DNA from: JALZKA01 sp963721645
GTDB taxonomy: Bacteria > Actinomycetota > Thermoleophilia > Solirubrobacterales > 70-9
DNA length: 64,000 nt
Assembly (NCBI GenBank): GCA_963721645.1
Contig: CAVRJK010000002.1
Location: 310,001 to 374,000 of the forward strand
Direction of reading: 5' to 3'
The notes below the pieces were generated by a model. It made no database searches. It saw nothing but the letters and a program-made list of their open reading frames with translations, and had not been told where the DNA came from. Positions within the stretch are counted from its first letter, which is position 1. Every line of letters starts with the position of its first letter. Below, piece by piece: positions 34,463 through 42,444 of the stretch. Position numbers and translations under genes: made by a program.

Positions 34463-34510
34463 GGACTCTGGCGATGCGGTCGGCGCAGTCGGTCGCCGGC
34501 CGGTTCGTGC

Positions 34511-35269
34511 TTAGGGAGTCGGCTCGGTCGGGCCGCCCGATACCTGGCACAGGGCCTCGCCGATCACTCCGCCGTTCGGGTCGGCGTCTGCATCGATGTG
34601 AACCGGCGTCTCCTTGTCGGCTCCGTAGAGATCGACCGCGAGGCCGAGCAGGTCGAGCTCAAGCGGGCCGATATCGACGTCCAGAATCTGGCAGCGTGGA
34701 CCGCCGTCATTCGGAGCGCGGGTCGTACTGGACTCGAGCTCCCGCGGATGGAGCTTCGCGTTGATCCTCACGAGGTTCAGCTGCTCTCCGTCGAGACGAC
34801 GATTTAGCGACCTGACCGTCCGCTTCGTGAGTTGCTTCTTGTTCAGCTTGAGCCCTTCGGAGAGCTTGCAAAAGAGCTTCCCCAGGGATCCCTTGTTGCG
34901 CCCCGTGATCTCCAGATTGATCTCGCTCGTCGTGACTTCAAGGCCCAGGAGGGCGACGAAGAGCTTCTCGATCCGAAGCTTGAGGATCTCGCAATCCTTC
35001 TTGCCGTCGATCCGAAGCCGGACGTCGCTTCTGACCGTCTCCCGCGTGCCGTCCGATTCGGTCGTCCTGAGGGTCACGGGCCCCTCTGCGTACGCGCGGC
35101 CCGACTTCATCGCGAAGCGGTCAACCGCGACCTGCACGTGCATTTCGATCGGCTTGTCTTCGGCCTGCTGGCCGTCTTCCGCCGGCTCGGCGCCCGTCGC
35201 GATCCCCGTTGCGCACAGGCTCCCAAACAGCGCAGCGCTGATCAGCACCCTGCTCAGTCTTCCTTGCAT
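34511..35269 (-). CDS. Exported protein with internal repeat, unknown function
   Basis: Protein of 252 residues with a signal peptide (RVLISAALFGSLCATGIATGA). The mature part shows a repeated unit: CEILKLRIEKLFVALLGLEVTTSEINLEITG followed by GKLFCKLSE, and CQILDVDIGPLELDLLGLAVDLYG followed by GEALCQVSG, both with two Cys, I-L, a LLGL core and a similar end. The unit could form a Cys-bridged beta domain. No family recognised. GAGGGC lies just before the ATG. It is divergent from the MmpL gene, with about 170 bp holding no gene between them. Confidence 0.7.
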   Translation of the reverse strand: MQGRLSRVLISAALFGSLCATGIATGAEPAEDGQQAEDKPIEMHVQVAVDRFAMKSGRAYAEGPVTLRTTESDGTRETVRSDVRLRIDGKKDCEILKLRIEKLFVALLGLEVTTSEINLEITGRNKGSLGKLFCKLSEGLKLNKKQLTKRTVRSLNRRLDGEQLNLVRINAKLHPRELESSTTRAPNDGGPRCQILDVDIGPLELDLLGLAVDLYGADKETPVHIDADADPNGGVIGEALCQVSGGPTEPTP

Positions 35270-35440
35270 CTGCCCTCGATTCGTGTCTTTTGCGGCTCCC
35301 CATGGCGCCGCAGGATGGGCGCGGATTACCCATGCTCCGCGGCATGTAAACGCGTGAGCTCTGCCTATTTGCGACTGGCTAGATTTGCTCCGCCCTGCCC
35401 TTGACTCGGCGGCGTCCCCACCTACAGGCGAAGGAGCGCG

Positions 35441-37534
35441 GTGAAAGCAATCGGAACCTGGTTCGCAGAGCTCCCCGGAGGGCGCCGTTCGAAGTTCGCG
35501 ATCGTGGGTGTCTGGCTGATCGTGCTGTTTGCGCTGGGCCCGCTCGCCGGCAAGTTCGAGGACGCGCAGGAGAATGACCCCGCCGATTACCTTCCCGGCA
35601 GCGCTGAATCGGTCCGGGCCATCGAGGAGCTCGAGGACTTCCCGTCCGGCGACATCGTCGAGGCGATCACGGTCTTCAGCCGGTCGGGAGGCCTGACGGA
35701 GGAAGACCAGGCCGCGATCGAGGAGATTCGAGTCGGCGTCGACGACGAGCGCCGCGACGGCGTAGGCGAGACGAGCGAGCCCATCCCCTCCGAAGACGGA
35801 GCGGCCGCGCTCCTCATTACTCCGATCATGGTCGAGGACGGGACAAACGAAGCGGGCGCCCTGCTCGTCGACGCGACGGACGACATCAAGGCAAGGCTCG
35901 AGGGCCTGCCTTCCGGCCTCGAAGCCGAAGTCTCGGGCCCGGCCGGATTCTCCGCCGACGCGATCGAAGTCTTCGAGTCGATCAACGGCTCGTTGCTTTA
36001 TGCGACCGCTGCGCTCGTGCTCATCCTGCTGATCATCATTTACCGGAGCCCGGTCTTCTGGTTGATCCCGTTCTTTGCCGTGATCCTTGCCGAGGTCACC
36101 TCCCGCGGGCTCGGGTATCTACTTGCCGAAGCCGGCGTAACGGTCACCGGTCAGTCCGGCGGCATTCTGCCGGTGCTTGTCTTCGGCGCGGGCACCGACT
36201 ATGCGCTCTTGCTCGTTTCGCGCTACCGGGAGGAGCTTCGCCGCCACGAGGACAAGCACGATGCGGTTCGTGTCGCGATGCGCAGGGCGGGTCCGGCGAT
36301 CGTCGCCTCCGCCGCAACGGTCATGGCAGCGCTCTTGACTCTCACGCTGGCCGAGGTCGAGGGCAGTGCGGGGCTCGGTCCCATCGGAGCGCTCGGAGTC
36401 GGCCTCGCCATGGTCTCGATGCTGACGATCCTGCCGGCGCTCCTGGCCATCTTCGGTCGCAAGGCCTTTTGGCCGTTCATACCGCAGGTCGGAAGCGTCG
36501 GTACCGACGAGACGCACGGTGTCTGGAGCAGGGTCGGCAAGTGGGTCGATCGCGGCCCTCGGCGTGTATGGATAGGAACGACGCTGCTCCTACTCGTCCT
36601 CTGTCTGGGTCTCACCCAGCTGAACTCAGACCTCACCAGCGGCAACGGCTTCCGCGACGATGTCGATTCAGCGGCCGGCCAGGAGCTGATCGAACAAAGC
36701 TTCCCCGCCGGCGCGAATGCCCCGACCAACGTGGTCGTGACCGACGAGGCCAAGCTGGACGCCGTCAAGGCCGCGGTCGGGGGCGCCCCCGGCGTCGATG
36801 GCATCAGCCCGCAGGTCGAGGAGGGGCCGACCGGCGTCAAGCTGGTGGTGACCCTGGACGAGGACCCGCTCTCCACCGATGGCTTCGAGCTCATCCCCGG
36901 GATCAGGGAAGCGGCTCACGGCGCCGCGGGTGATGACGTTCTCGTCGGCGGGCCCACGGCAGAGGAGTACGACCTCCGAGAGTCGGCGGCGCGCGACAAC
37001 AAGCTGATCGTTCCGATCGCGCTGGTGGTCGTCTTCCTGATCCTCTGTGCGCTCCTCAGGGCGATCATCGCCCCGCTCGTTCTGATCGGGACGGTGATCC
37101 TCTCGTTCGGAGCGGCCCTCGGGATCGCAACGTTCTTCTTCGAGAACGTCTTCGGCTTTCCCGGCATCGATCCGGCCCTGCCCCTGTTCGCGTTCATCTT
37201 CCTCGTCGCGCTGGGCATCGACTACAACATCTTTCTCATGGCCCGGGTGCGCGAGGAAACGCTTGCTCACGGGACAAGGGAGGGGATGCTGCGCGGTCTG
37301 GCGGTGACCGGCACCGTGATCACCTCGGCGGGCATCGTCCTGGCCGGCACCTTCTCCGCGCTGGCGGTCCTGCCGCTTGTGACGCTGACGGAGATCGGGT
37401 TTACGGTCGCTCTGGGAGTGTTGCTCGACACCTTCCTGGTCCGCACATTTCTGGTGCCTGCCCTCGTGCTGGAGATCGGCGACCGCGTCTGGTGGCCCTC
37501 GGCCCTGGCCAAGGGCAGGTCAGGGGACGGCTAG
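35441..37534 (+). CDS. MmpL/RND-type membrane transporter
   Basis: Protein of 697 residues with two RND halves: each has one membrane helix, a large extracytoplasmic loop and five further helices. The proton-relay region GAGTDYALLLVSRYREEL in the first half is the typical MmpL GTDYxLLLxSRYREEL motif, matched in the second half by LGIDYNIFLMARVREE. These transporters move lipids or lipid-linked precursors across the membrane. GTG with AAGGAG four bases upstream is the start. It is shorter than mycobacterial MmpL proteins and lacks a long C-terminal extension. It ends overlapping the convergent DUF72 gene by four bases. Confidence 0.92.
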   Translation: MKAIGTWFAELPGGRRSKFAIVGVWLIVLFALGPLAGKFEDAQENDPADYLPGSAESVRAIEELEDFPSGDIVEAITVFSRSGGLTEEDQAAIEEIRVGVDDERRDGVGETSEPIPSEDGAAALLITPIMVEDGTNEAGALLVDATDDIKARLEGLPSGLEAEVSGPAGFSADAIEVFESINGSLLYATAALVLILLIIIYRSPVFWLIPFFAVILAEVTSRGLGYLLAEAGVTVTGQSGGILPVLVFGAGTDYALLLVSRYREELRRHEDKHDAVRVAMRRAGPAIVASAATVMAALLTLTLAEVEGSAGLGPIGALGVGLAMVSMLTILPALLAIFGRKAFWPFIPQVGSVGTDETHGVWSRVGKWVDRGPRRVWIGTTLLLLVLCLGLTQLNSDLTSGNGFRDDVDSAAGQELIEQSFPAGANAPTNVVVTDEAKLDAVKAAVGGAPGVDGISPQVEEGPTGVKLVVTLDEDPLSTDGFELIPGIREAAHGAAGDDVLVGGPTAEEYDLRESAARDNKLIVPIALVVVFLILCALLRAIIAPLVLIGTVILSFGAALGIATFFFENVFGFPGIDPALPLFAFIFLVALGIDYNIFLMARVREETLAHGTREGMLRGLAVTGTVITSAGIVLAGTFSALAVLPLVTLTEIGFTVALGVLLDTFLVRTFLVPALVLEIGDRVWWPSALAKGRSGDG

Positions 37535-38265
37535 GCCGTAAAGGACGCTGCAAGCGTGCGAGCGTTCTCGGGCGCAAATCCCTCGAAGTCGTTGTTGAAG
37601 TAGGCGTAGACGTCTGACTGCCGTCGCCACGCGGCGATACGGCGCCGCCACGTGTCGAGCTCGGGCCGTGAGTAAGAGCCTTTGATGCCGTGCGCCCCGC
37701 GATGAAAGCGGACGTAGGCCCACGACGCGGTGACTTCGCGGGTCACGAACGGAAATCGAGGGTCATCCCCGGTCACCAGCGCTGCATCGTGAGCACGGAG
37801 AAGGTCGTAGGTGTCCTTCTTGAACCAGGTCTCGTTCCGGAACTCGAAGCAGTGGCGGCCCGGGCGGTTGTCAAGGACCTCGAGCGCTGTCTCAAGGCGC
37901 TCAAGATCCTGCTTGAAGTTCGGCGGCAGCTGCCACAGGACGACCGCCAGCTTGCCTGCCTGCTCCAGCGGTTCGAGCGCCTTGAAGAAGCGAGTCGAGT
38001 ACTTGTCGAAGCTGATCAGGCGCTTGATGTGCGTCGTATAGCGGCCGCCCTTGATCGTGAACGCGAAGTCTGCGGGCGTCTGTTCGACCCAGCCCTTTAC
38101 CGCCGACTCCGAGGGCAGCCGGTAGAAGGTGTTGTTGATCTCGACCGTGCGAAAGACGGACGCGTAGTGCTCGAGCCACAGGCGCTGCGGCAGCTTCTCG
38201 GGATAGAACGCGCCGCGCCAGTCCTTGTAGACCCACCCCGAGCACCCGATCTGAACCGGTCTCAA
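37531..38265 (-). CDS. DUF72 protein (TIM-barrel, unknown activity)
   Basis: Protein of 244 residues with the DUF72 signature: IGCSGWVYKDWRGAFYPEKLPQRLWLEHYASVFRTVEINNTFYRLPSE at the N-terminus, and later FECFR-like FEFRNETWF and VRFHRGAHGIKGSYSRPEL. DUF72 proteins are TIM barrels of unsettled function, often grouped with sugar-isomerase-like folds. The start overlaps the HDAC-family stop by four bases, so the two are translated from one mRNA. Confidence 0.9.
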   Translation of the reverse strand: MRPVQIGCSGWVYKDWRGAFYPEKLPQRLWLEHYASVFRTVEINNTFYRLPSESAVKGWVEQTPADFAFTIKGGRYTTHIKRLISFDKYSTRFFKALEPLEQAGKLAVVLWQLPPNFKQDLERLETALEVLDNRPGRHCFEFRNETWFKKDTYDLLRAHDAALVTGDDPRFPFVTREVTASWAYVRFHRGAHGIKGSYSRPELDTWRRRIAAWRRQSDVYAYFNNDFEGFAPENARTLAASFTA

Positions 38266-39347
38266 GGCGCCCTCGCCTCCGTCTCCGCCTCGAATCCCGC
38301 CAGCGTTTCGACGACGAGGGGGCCGATCTGCTCGAGGTCGTAGCCGCCCTCCTGGACGAACACGGTGGGGACGTTCATCGTCGCCAGCATGTGGCCGGCG
38401 GCCGCAAAGCCGCCGGCCGTGACCGACAGCGGCGCCTCGGGGTCGTCGCCCGCCGCATCCACGCCCAGAGCGACCACGAGCGCACGCACGCCGTTGTCAG
38501 TGGCCCACGATGCCAGGCGCTCGATTGCCGCGACCCAGGGGTGGTCGCTCGACCCTGGTGCGAGGGGGAGATTCAAGTTCGCGCCCGCGCCTTCGCCGCC
38601 CCCTCTCTCGTCCGCGGACCCGAGGAAGTGAGGAAACCATCCTGCCGCGGGATCGACGTGAACCGACCCGGTGAGGATCTGCTCATCCTCCCAGAACATC
38701 GACTGCGCGCCATTCCCGTGGTGCGCGTCGATATCGAGCAGCGCCACCGGCGCCCCGACTCGGTCGCGAAGCCGCGCGGCGGCGGCAGCAGCGTTGTTGA
38801 GGTAACAGGAGCCTCCAAAAACGTCCCTGGTCGCGTGATGACCGGGAGGGCGGCACAGGGCGTAGGCGGCCTGTTCGCGCTCGGCCACCAGGTCGGCTGC
38901 GGTGATCGCGACGTCGAGTGCGGTCCGCGCCGCCTCCCACGTCCCGGGGCCGATCAGCGTCATCGTGTCGAAGCAGAACGTGCCGGCGCGCGCCGCCACG
39001 TCGCGGGCGGCCCCGTACTCCAGGGAGCCGACCAGGCCCGGGTGAGGGAAGAGGTAGGGCACGACGCGATCCTGCCCGGGGTCCTCGCCCAATTTGCTTG
39101 CTCGCCACTCCGCCCATGCCGATCGCAGATACTCGACCAGGGCGGGATCGTGAAGTGAAAGGGCATCCGCGTCGGAATGCTCTACCGCTTCGACGACCGG
39201 CGCGCCGGCGACGACGAGCGCGTCCCGGATCCGATCCGCGCGCTCCGGCAACTCGGTCCCGGGAGTCCGGACGCCTACGTATACCTCGCCGCCCGGCTCG
39301 TGAAGCCGATGGCGCTCGCTCCAGACGACGGGCATCGAGACCCCCAT
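38262..39347 (-). CDS. Histone-deacetylase/acetylpolyamine amidohydrolase family protein
   Basis: Zinc-dependent amidohydrolase of 361 residues. Motifs: ALCRPPGHHATRDVFGGSCYLNNAAAAAA, with the catalytic His pair, and VALLDIDAHHGNGAQSMFW, with Asp and His zinc ligands. Further acidic zinc ligand and Tyr are in the later LGVDAAGDDPEAPLSVTAGGF and QEGGYDLEQIG. The sequence fits bacterial acetylpolyamine amidohydrolase and AcuC types. The start is ATG at 39347 or 39335. It is cotranscribed with DUF72 and diverges from the lysine-type catabolic genes across a gap carrying a 22-bp palindrome. Confidence 0.9.
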   Translation of the reverse strand: MGVSMPVVWSERHRLHEPGGEVYVGVRTPGTELPERADRIRDALVVAGAPVVEAVEHSDADALSLHDPALVEYLRSAWAEWRASKLGEDPGQDRVVPYLFPHPGLVGSLEYGAARDVAARAGTFCFDTMTLIGPGTWEAARTALDVAITAADLVAEREQAAYALCRPPGHHATRDVFGGSCYLNNAAAAAARLRDRVGAPVALLDIDAHHGNGAQSMFWEDEQILTGSVHVDPAAGWFPHFLGSADERGGGEGAGANLNLPLAPGSSDHPWVAAIERLASWATDNGVRALVVALGVDAAGDDPEAPLSVTAGGFAAAGHMLATMNVPTVFVQEGGYDLEQIGPLVVETLAGFEAETEARAP

Positions 39348-39394
39348 GCGCCTATCGATATCAGTTCGACCACCAAGAGGACACCTACCACGAG

Positions 39395-39416
39395 CGGTGC
39401 CAGGTACCTGGCACCG
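39395..39416. repeat. Perfect 22-bp palindrome of the GGTGCC/GGCACC type
   Basis: The inner 20 bases read GGTGCCAGGTACCTGGCACC on both strands, and one further base pairs on each side. It lies between the divergent HDAC-family and kdd genes, about 120 bases before the kdd start. It shares the GGTGCC/GGCACC words with the tandem unit at 43403-43447. It could be a regulator site or a dispersed repeat. Confidence 0.7.
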
Positions 39417-39538
39417 GGACAGCGACCCGTGCCGGCCATCCGACCTCTGCGCAGAATGGCCAACGCGGTGGTGAAAGTTCGTCCGAACCTGACCATTGAC
39501 GGCGATCAGCGCTGGGCATAGCTTCCTAACGACCGTTC

Positions 39539-40594
39539 ATGAAGATGGACACGAGAGGAATCGAGGACATCGCACTCAAGGTCGGCGCCGACCGGGTCGT
39601 CGCGCCGCCTGGCTTCTTGCCCCAGCCGGCTGAGCGCCTGGATGCCTCCGGCCCCGTGCGGCCGCATGAGTTCGAGATTGCCGTCGAACGCCTGTGTCTC
39701 GACTCGACTTCCCACCGCCAGATCGCCGAGATCACGGGCGGTGATGCGGACGCCATGGCCGCTCGGGTCATGGAGATCGTTGGCGCCCGCGGGAAAATGC
39801 ACAACCCCGAAACCGACTCTGGCGGGATTTTGGTGGGTGCTGTCTCGGCTGTCGGTTCGAGCTTTGAGAATGCGCCCGAAATGGGCACCCCCGTCGTCAC
39901 TCTCGCCTCCTTGACACTCACGCCACTTCGTCTCGAAGAGGTGACGGATCTCGACCCCGGCTCAGCGCAGGTCGGGGTGCGAGGCACCGCCTATGTATGC
40001 GCGAGCGCGGCCTGGACCAGGGAGCCCGCCGACCTGGCGACCGAGAAAGCTCTCGAGGTCCTGGACGTCTGCGCCGCCGCATCGCACACCCGCGACCTGA
40101 TCCGGGCGGACGCCAGCGTCTGCGTCATGGGAGCGGGGCACGCGGGCAAGCTCGCCTTGGCGGCGGCAAGAGACTCCTCGCCTGCCTCGACGCTCACGGT
40201 CGTGGATGTGGACGAGGCAGCGGTCGCGCGGCTCTCTGAGCTGGGCCTCGCGGACGTCGCCGTCGTCGCCGACCTCCGTGATCCGCTAGCCGCGCTCAAG
40301 GCGATCCGCTCCGCGGGCGCTCCCCCGGCCGACTTGACGATCGTGGTCGTGAACACGACCGGCTGCGAGGCGGCGGCGATCATGGCTTCCGCGCCCGGTG
40401 GGGACGTCCTCTTCTTCTCGATGGCGACCAGCTTCGGCACCGCCGCGCTCACCTCCGACGGGCTCTCTTCAGATGCGCGGATGATCATCGGAAGCGGCTT
40501 CTCGCCCGACCGGGGCGCCTACGCGCTGGACCTCGTCAGAGGCAGTCACGCCCTCCGCGAAGCGATGGACATCGAACTGAAGGCGGCGGCGTGA
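39539..40594 (+). CDS. kdd: L-erythro-3,5-diaminohexanoate dehydrogenase-like protein
   Basis: NAD-dependent dehydrogenase of 351 residues that, in lysine fermentation, oxidises 3,5-diaminohexanoate to 5-amino-3-oxohexanoate. Recognisable Kdd blocks: GADRVVAPPGFLPQPAERLD, LCLDSTSHRQIAEITGG, a conserved NPETDSGGILVG, the Rossmann loop VMGAGHAGKLALAAA, and FFSMATSFGTAALTSDGL near the end. It is first of a run in which each gene overlaps the next: GTGA with the hotdog gene, then kce. No lysine 2,3-aminomutase or beta-lysine mutase genes are in the window. The start could be ATG 39539 or 39545. Confidence 0.85.
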   Translation: MKMDTRGIEDIALKVGADRVVAPPGFLPQPAERLDASGPVRPHEFEIAVERLCLDSTSHRQIAEITGGDADAMAARVMEIVGARGKMHNPETDSGGILVGAVSAVGSSFENAPEMGTPVVTLASLTLTPLRLEEVTDLDPGSAQVGVRGTAYVCASAAWTREPADLATEKALEVLDVCAAASHTRDLIRADASVCVMGAGHAGKLALAAARDSSPASTLTVVDVDEAAVARLSELGLADVAVVADLRDPLAALKAIRSAGAPPADLTIVVVNTTGCEAAAIMASAPGGDVLFFSMATSFGTAALTSDGLSSDARMIIGSGFSPDRGAYALDLVRGSHALREAMDIELKAAA

Positions 40595-40971
40595 ACGGGC
40601 ATCAGGTGCAGATGCGCTGGCGCGATCTCGACGCCCTCGGCCACGTCAACCACCCCGTTGTCCTCACCTACCTGGAGGAGGGCCGCGACGCCTTCCTTGC
40701 CCGGCGGGGAATCAGCCGCGACGAGTACGTCGTCGGTCGCTGCAGCGTCACCTTCCAGGGTGAGATCGATCCCGCTCTGGGCACGGTCACGGTCGAGTGC
40801 GAGGTCGCCGAGCTCGGCAACTCCAGCGTCAGGACCCGCGAACGAATCATCGACGCCGACGGAAGCGCGCTGGTGGAGGCGGAGTTCGGGATCGTTCTCT
40901 GGGATCCCAAGACGCGGAACTCGCGGCCGATCACGGATGAGGAGCGCGCCGCGCTGAAGGGCGGCGAGTGA
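40591..40971 (+). CDS. Hotdog-fold acyl-CoA thioesterase (4HBT/YbgC-like)
   Basis: Protein of 126 residues with the 4-hydroxybenzoyl-CoA thioesterase pattern: MRWRDLDALGHVNHPVVLTYLEEGRDAFL, where the Asp of DLDALGHVN is the catalytic position, and the central helix and strands follow. Length fits one hotdog domain. It starts with GTG inside the kdd stop and ends in the kce start, so it is cotranslated with both. A role in releasing the CoA product of the lysine-type pathway is likely by context. The alternative, a 3-aminobutyryl-CoA ammonia lyase, also has this fold but with different motifs. Confidence 0.8.
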   Translation: MNGHQVQMRWRDLDALGHVNHPVVLTYLEEGRDAFLARRGISRDEYVVGRCSVTFQGEIDPALGTVTVECEVAELGNSSVRTRERIIDADGSALVEAEFGIVLWDPKTRNSRPITDEERAALKGGE

Positions 40972-41798
40972 TGAGTTGGAACTCCGATCCCGTGGTCGTG
41001 ACCTGCGCCATCACCGGCGCTGACGTGTTTCGCGAGAACAACCCGAACATCCCCTATACCACCGAAGAGATCGCGAACTCCTCGATCGAGGCCGCAGCGG
41101 CCGGCGCGACGATCGTCCACCTGCACGTCCGCGAGGACGACGGAACGCCCTCCGGCAGACCCGAGCTCTTCAACGACGTGATCGACCGGATCAGGGCTCA
41201 GAGCTCCGTCTTGACGATGGTCTCGACCGGCGGCTCGAACGACATGACGATCGAGGAGCGCACCACCGGCCTCGAGGCAAAGCCCGATATTTCGGGCGTC
41301 GAGTCCGGCTCGATGAACTTCGGTGACGAGACCTTCATCACGCCGCCGCCCGCCGGTCGCGGCATCGCCAGGCGCGCCCTGGACGCAGGCATAGCCCTGG
41401 AGGTCGAGGTGTTCGACGTCGGGCACGTGGTCAGCGCGGTTCGCTGGCTGGAGGACGGGATCGTCCCCGCGCCGATGCGGGTCAACCTCGTGTTCGGGGT
41501 GCCTGGCGGCATCGACGCCTCGCCCGAGGCGCTCGACGCGATGCTTCGGCCGCTGCCGCCCGAGACGTTTTGGACAGTGACCTGTATCGGCCGCCATCAC
41601 CGCCGGATGCTGGGACTCGCCCTGCTCAAAGGGGCGCCGGGTATCCGCACGGGCCTCGAGGACGTCGCCTACATCCAGAAGGGTGTTCACGCGCCGTCAA
41701 ACGCGGCCCTCGTCGAGATGGCGGTCGGCATGGCCGACTCGCTCGGCCGCGACGTTGCTACCCAGGATCAGGCGGGGGAGTTGCTCGGGCTTGGCTGA
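40968..41798 (+). CDS. kce: 3-keto-5-aminohexanoate cleavage enzyme (BKACE family)
   Basis: Zinc-dependent beta-keto acid cleavage enzyme of 276 residues. Kce signature: TCAITGADVFRENNPNIPYTTEEIANSSIEAAAAGATIVHLHVREDDGTPSGRPELF, with the HLH metal pair, then FGDETFITPP and EVFDVGHVVSAVRWLED. It is expected to convert 5-amino-3-oxohexanoate plus acetyl-CoA to 3-aminobutyryl-CoA and acetoacetate, though BKACE members vary in substrate. Kdd, two genes upstream, makes that substrate in the known pathway, which supports the name. Translation starts at GTG 40968 or ATG 40971, overlapping the thioesterase gene. Confidence 0.85.
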   Translation: MMSWNSDPVVVTCAITGADVFRENNPNIPYTTEEIANSSIEAAAAGATIVHLHVREDDGTPSGRPELFNDVIDRIRAQSSVLTMVSTGGSNDMTIEERTTGLEAKPDISGVESGSMNFGDETFITPPPAGRGIARRALDAGIALEVEVFDVGHVVSAVRWLEDGIVPAPMRVNLVFGVPGGIDASPEALDAMLRPLPPETFWTVTCIGRHHRRMLGLALLKGAPGIRTGLEDVAYIQKGVHAPSNAALVEMAVGMADSLGRDVATQDQAGELLGLG

Positions 41799-42444
41799 GT
41801 CGGGGACAGTCGCCCCGCGCCGAGACCGGCGCTCGTCGCGCCGGCGTGGCCCCGCGACTCGGGAAGGCATTCACGACGCCGCCCTCGACCTCTTTGCCCG
41901 ACTCGGTTATCACGCGACGTCGATGCGTGCGATCGCTGCTGCGGCGGGGGTTCAACCGGCCGCGATCTACCACTGGTACCCGTCCAAGGAAGCGCTCCTG
42001 GTCCACCTCCAGGACGACTTCATGGATCGCCTCACCGAGAAGGTCATGGCCGCCATGACGGCCCATGAGCGGCCGGCGCTAAAGCTGGCGGCCGCCGTGC
42101 GAGAGCACGTCGTCTTCCACGGTCTCAACAGGCGCGCCGCGTTTGTCACCGACTCGGAGATCCGGGCTCTCCGTGCGGATGCGCGCCGGCGCCTCATCGC
42201 GCAGCGTGACGCCTACCAGGAAATCTTCGTCGTGGCGACCGAAGGAGGCGTGTCAGACGGCTCCCTGCGTGTCTCGAATCCAAAGATCGCCACGTACTCG
42301 ACCCTCCTTGCCTGCACGGGCGTTGCGCTCTGGTTCGACCCCGCCGGGCCGCTGGCGCTCGACCACGTGGCCGATCTGCAGGTTGAGCTCGTCCTCTCGT
42401 CGTTGGGCGCCGACCCGGCTCTCATCGAAAAGGCGATGAAATGA
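41791..42444 (+). CDS. TetR-family regulator of the kdd-kce run
   Basis: Protein of about 217 residues. HTH: TREGIHDAALDLFARLGYHATSMRAIAAAAGVQPAAIYHWYPSKEALLVHL, the TetR signature with a helix-turn-helix ending in YHWYPSKEALL. The start is set at TTG 41791 (GGGGGAG upstream), overlapping the kce end; the frame is open further upstream without TetR features. A basic N-terminal arm of about 25 residues precedes the HTH. It overlaps the S66 gene by four bases. It likely controls this operon; no palindrome in the upstream gap is proven to be its site, though the one at 39395-39416 is a candidate. Confidence 0.85.
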   Translation: MAESGTVAPRRDRRSSRRRGPATREGIHDAALDLFARLGYHATSMRAIAAAAGVQPAAIYHWYPSKEALLVHLQDDFMDRLTEKVMAAMTAHERPALKLAAAVREHVVFHGLNRRAAFVTDSEIRALRADARRRLIAQRDAYQEIFVVATEGGVSDGSLRVSNPKIATYSTLLACTGVALWFDPAGPLALDHVADLQVELVLSSLGADPALIEKAMK

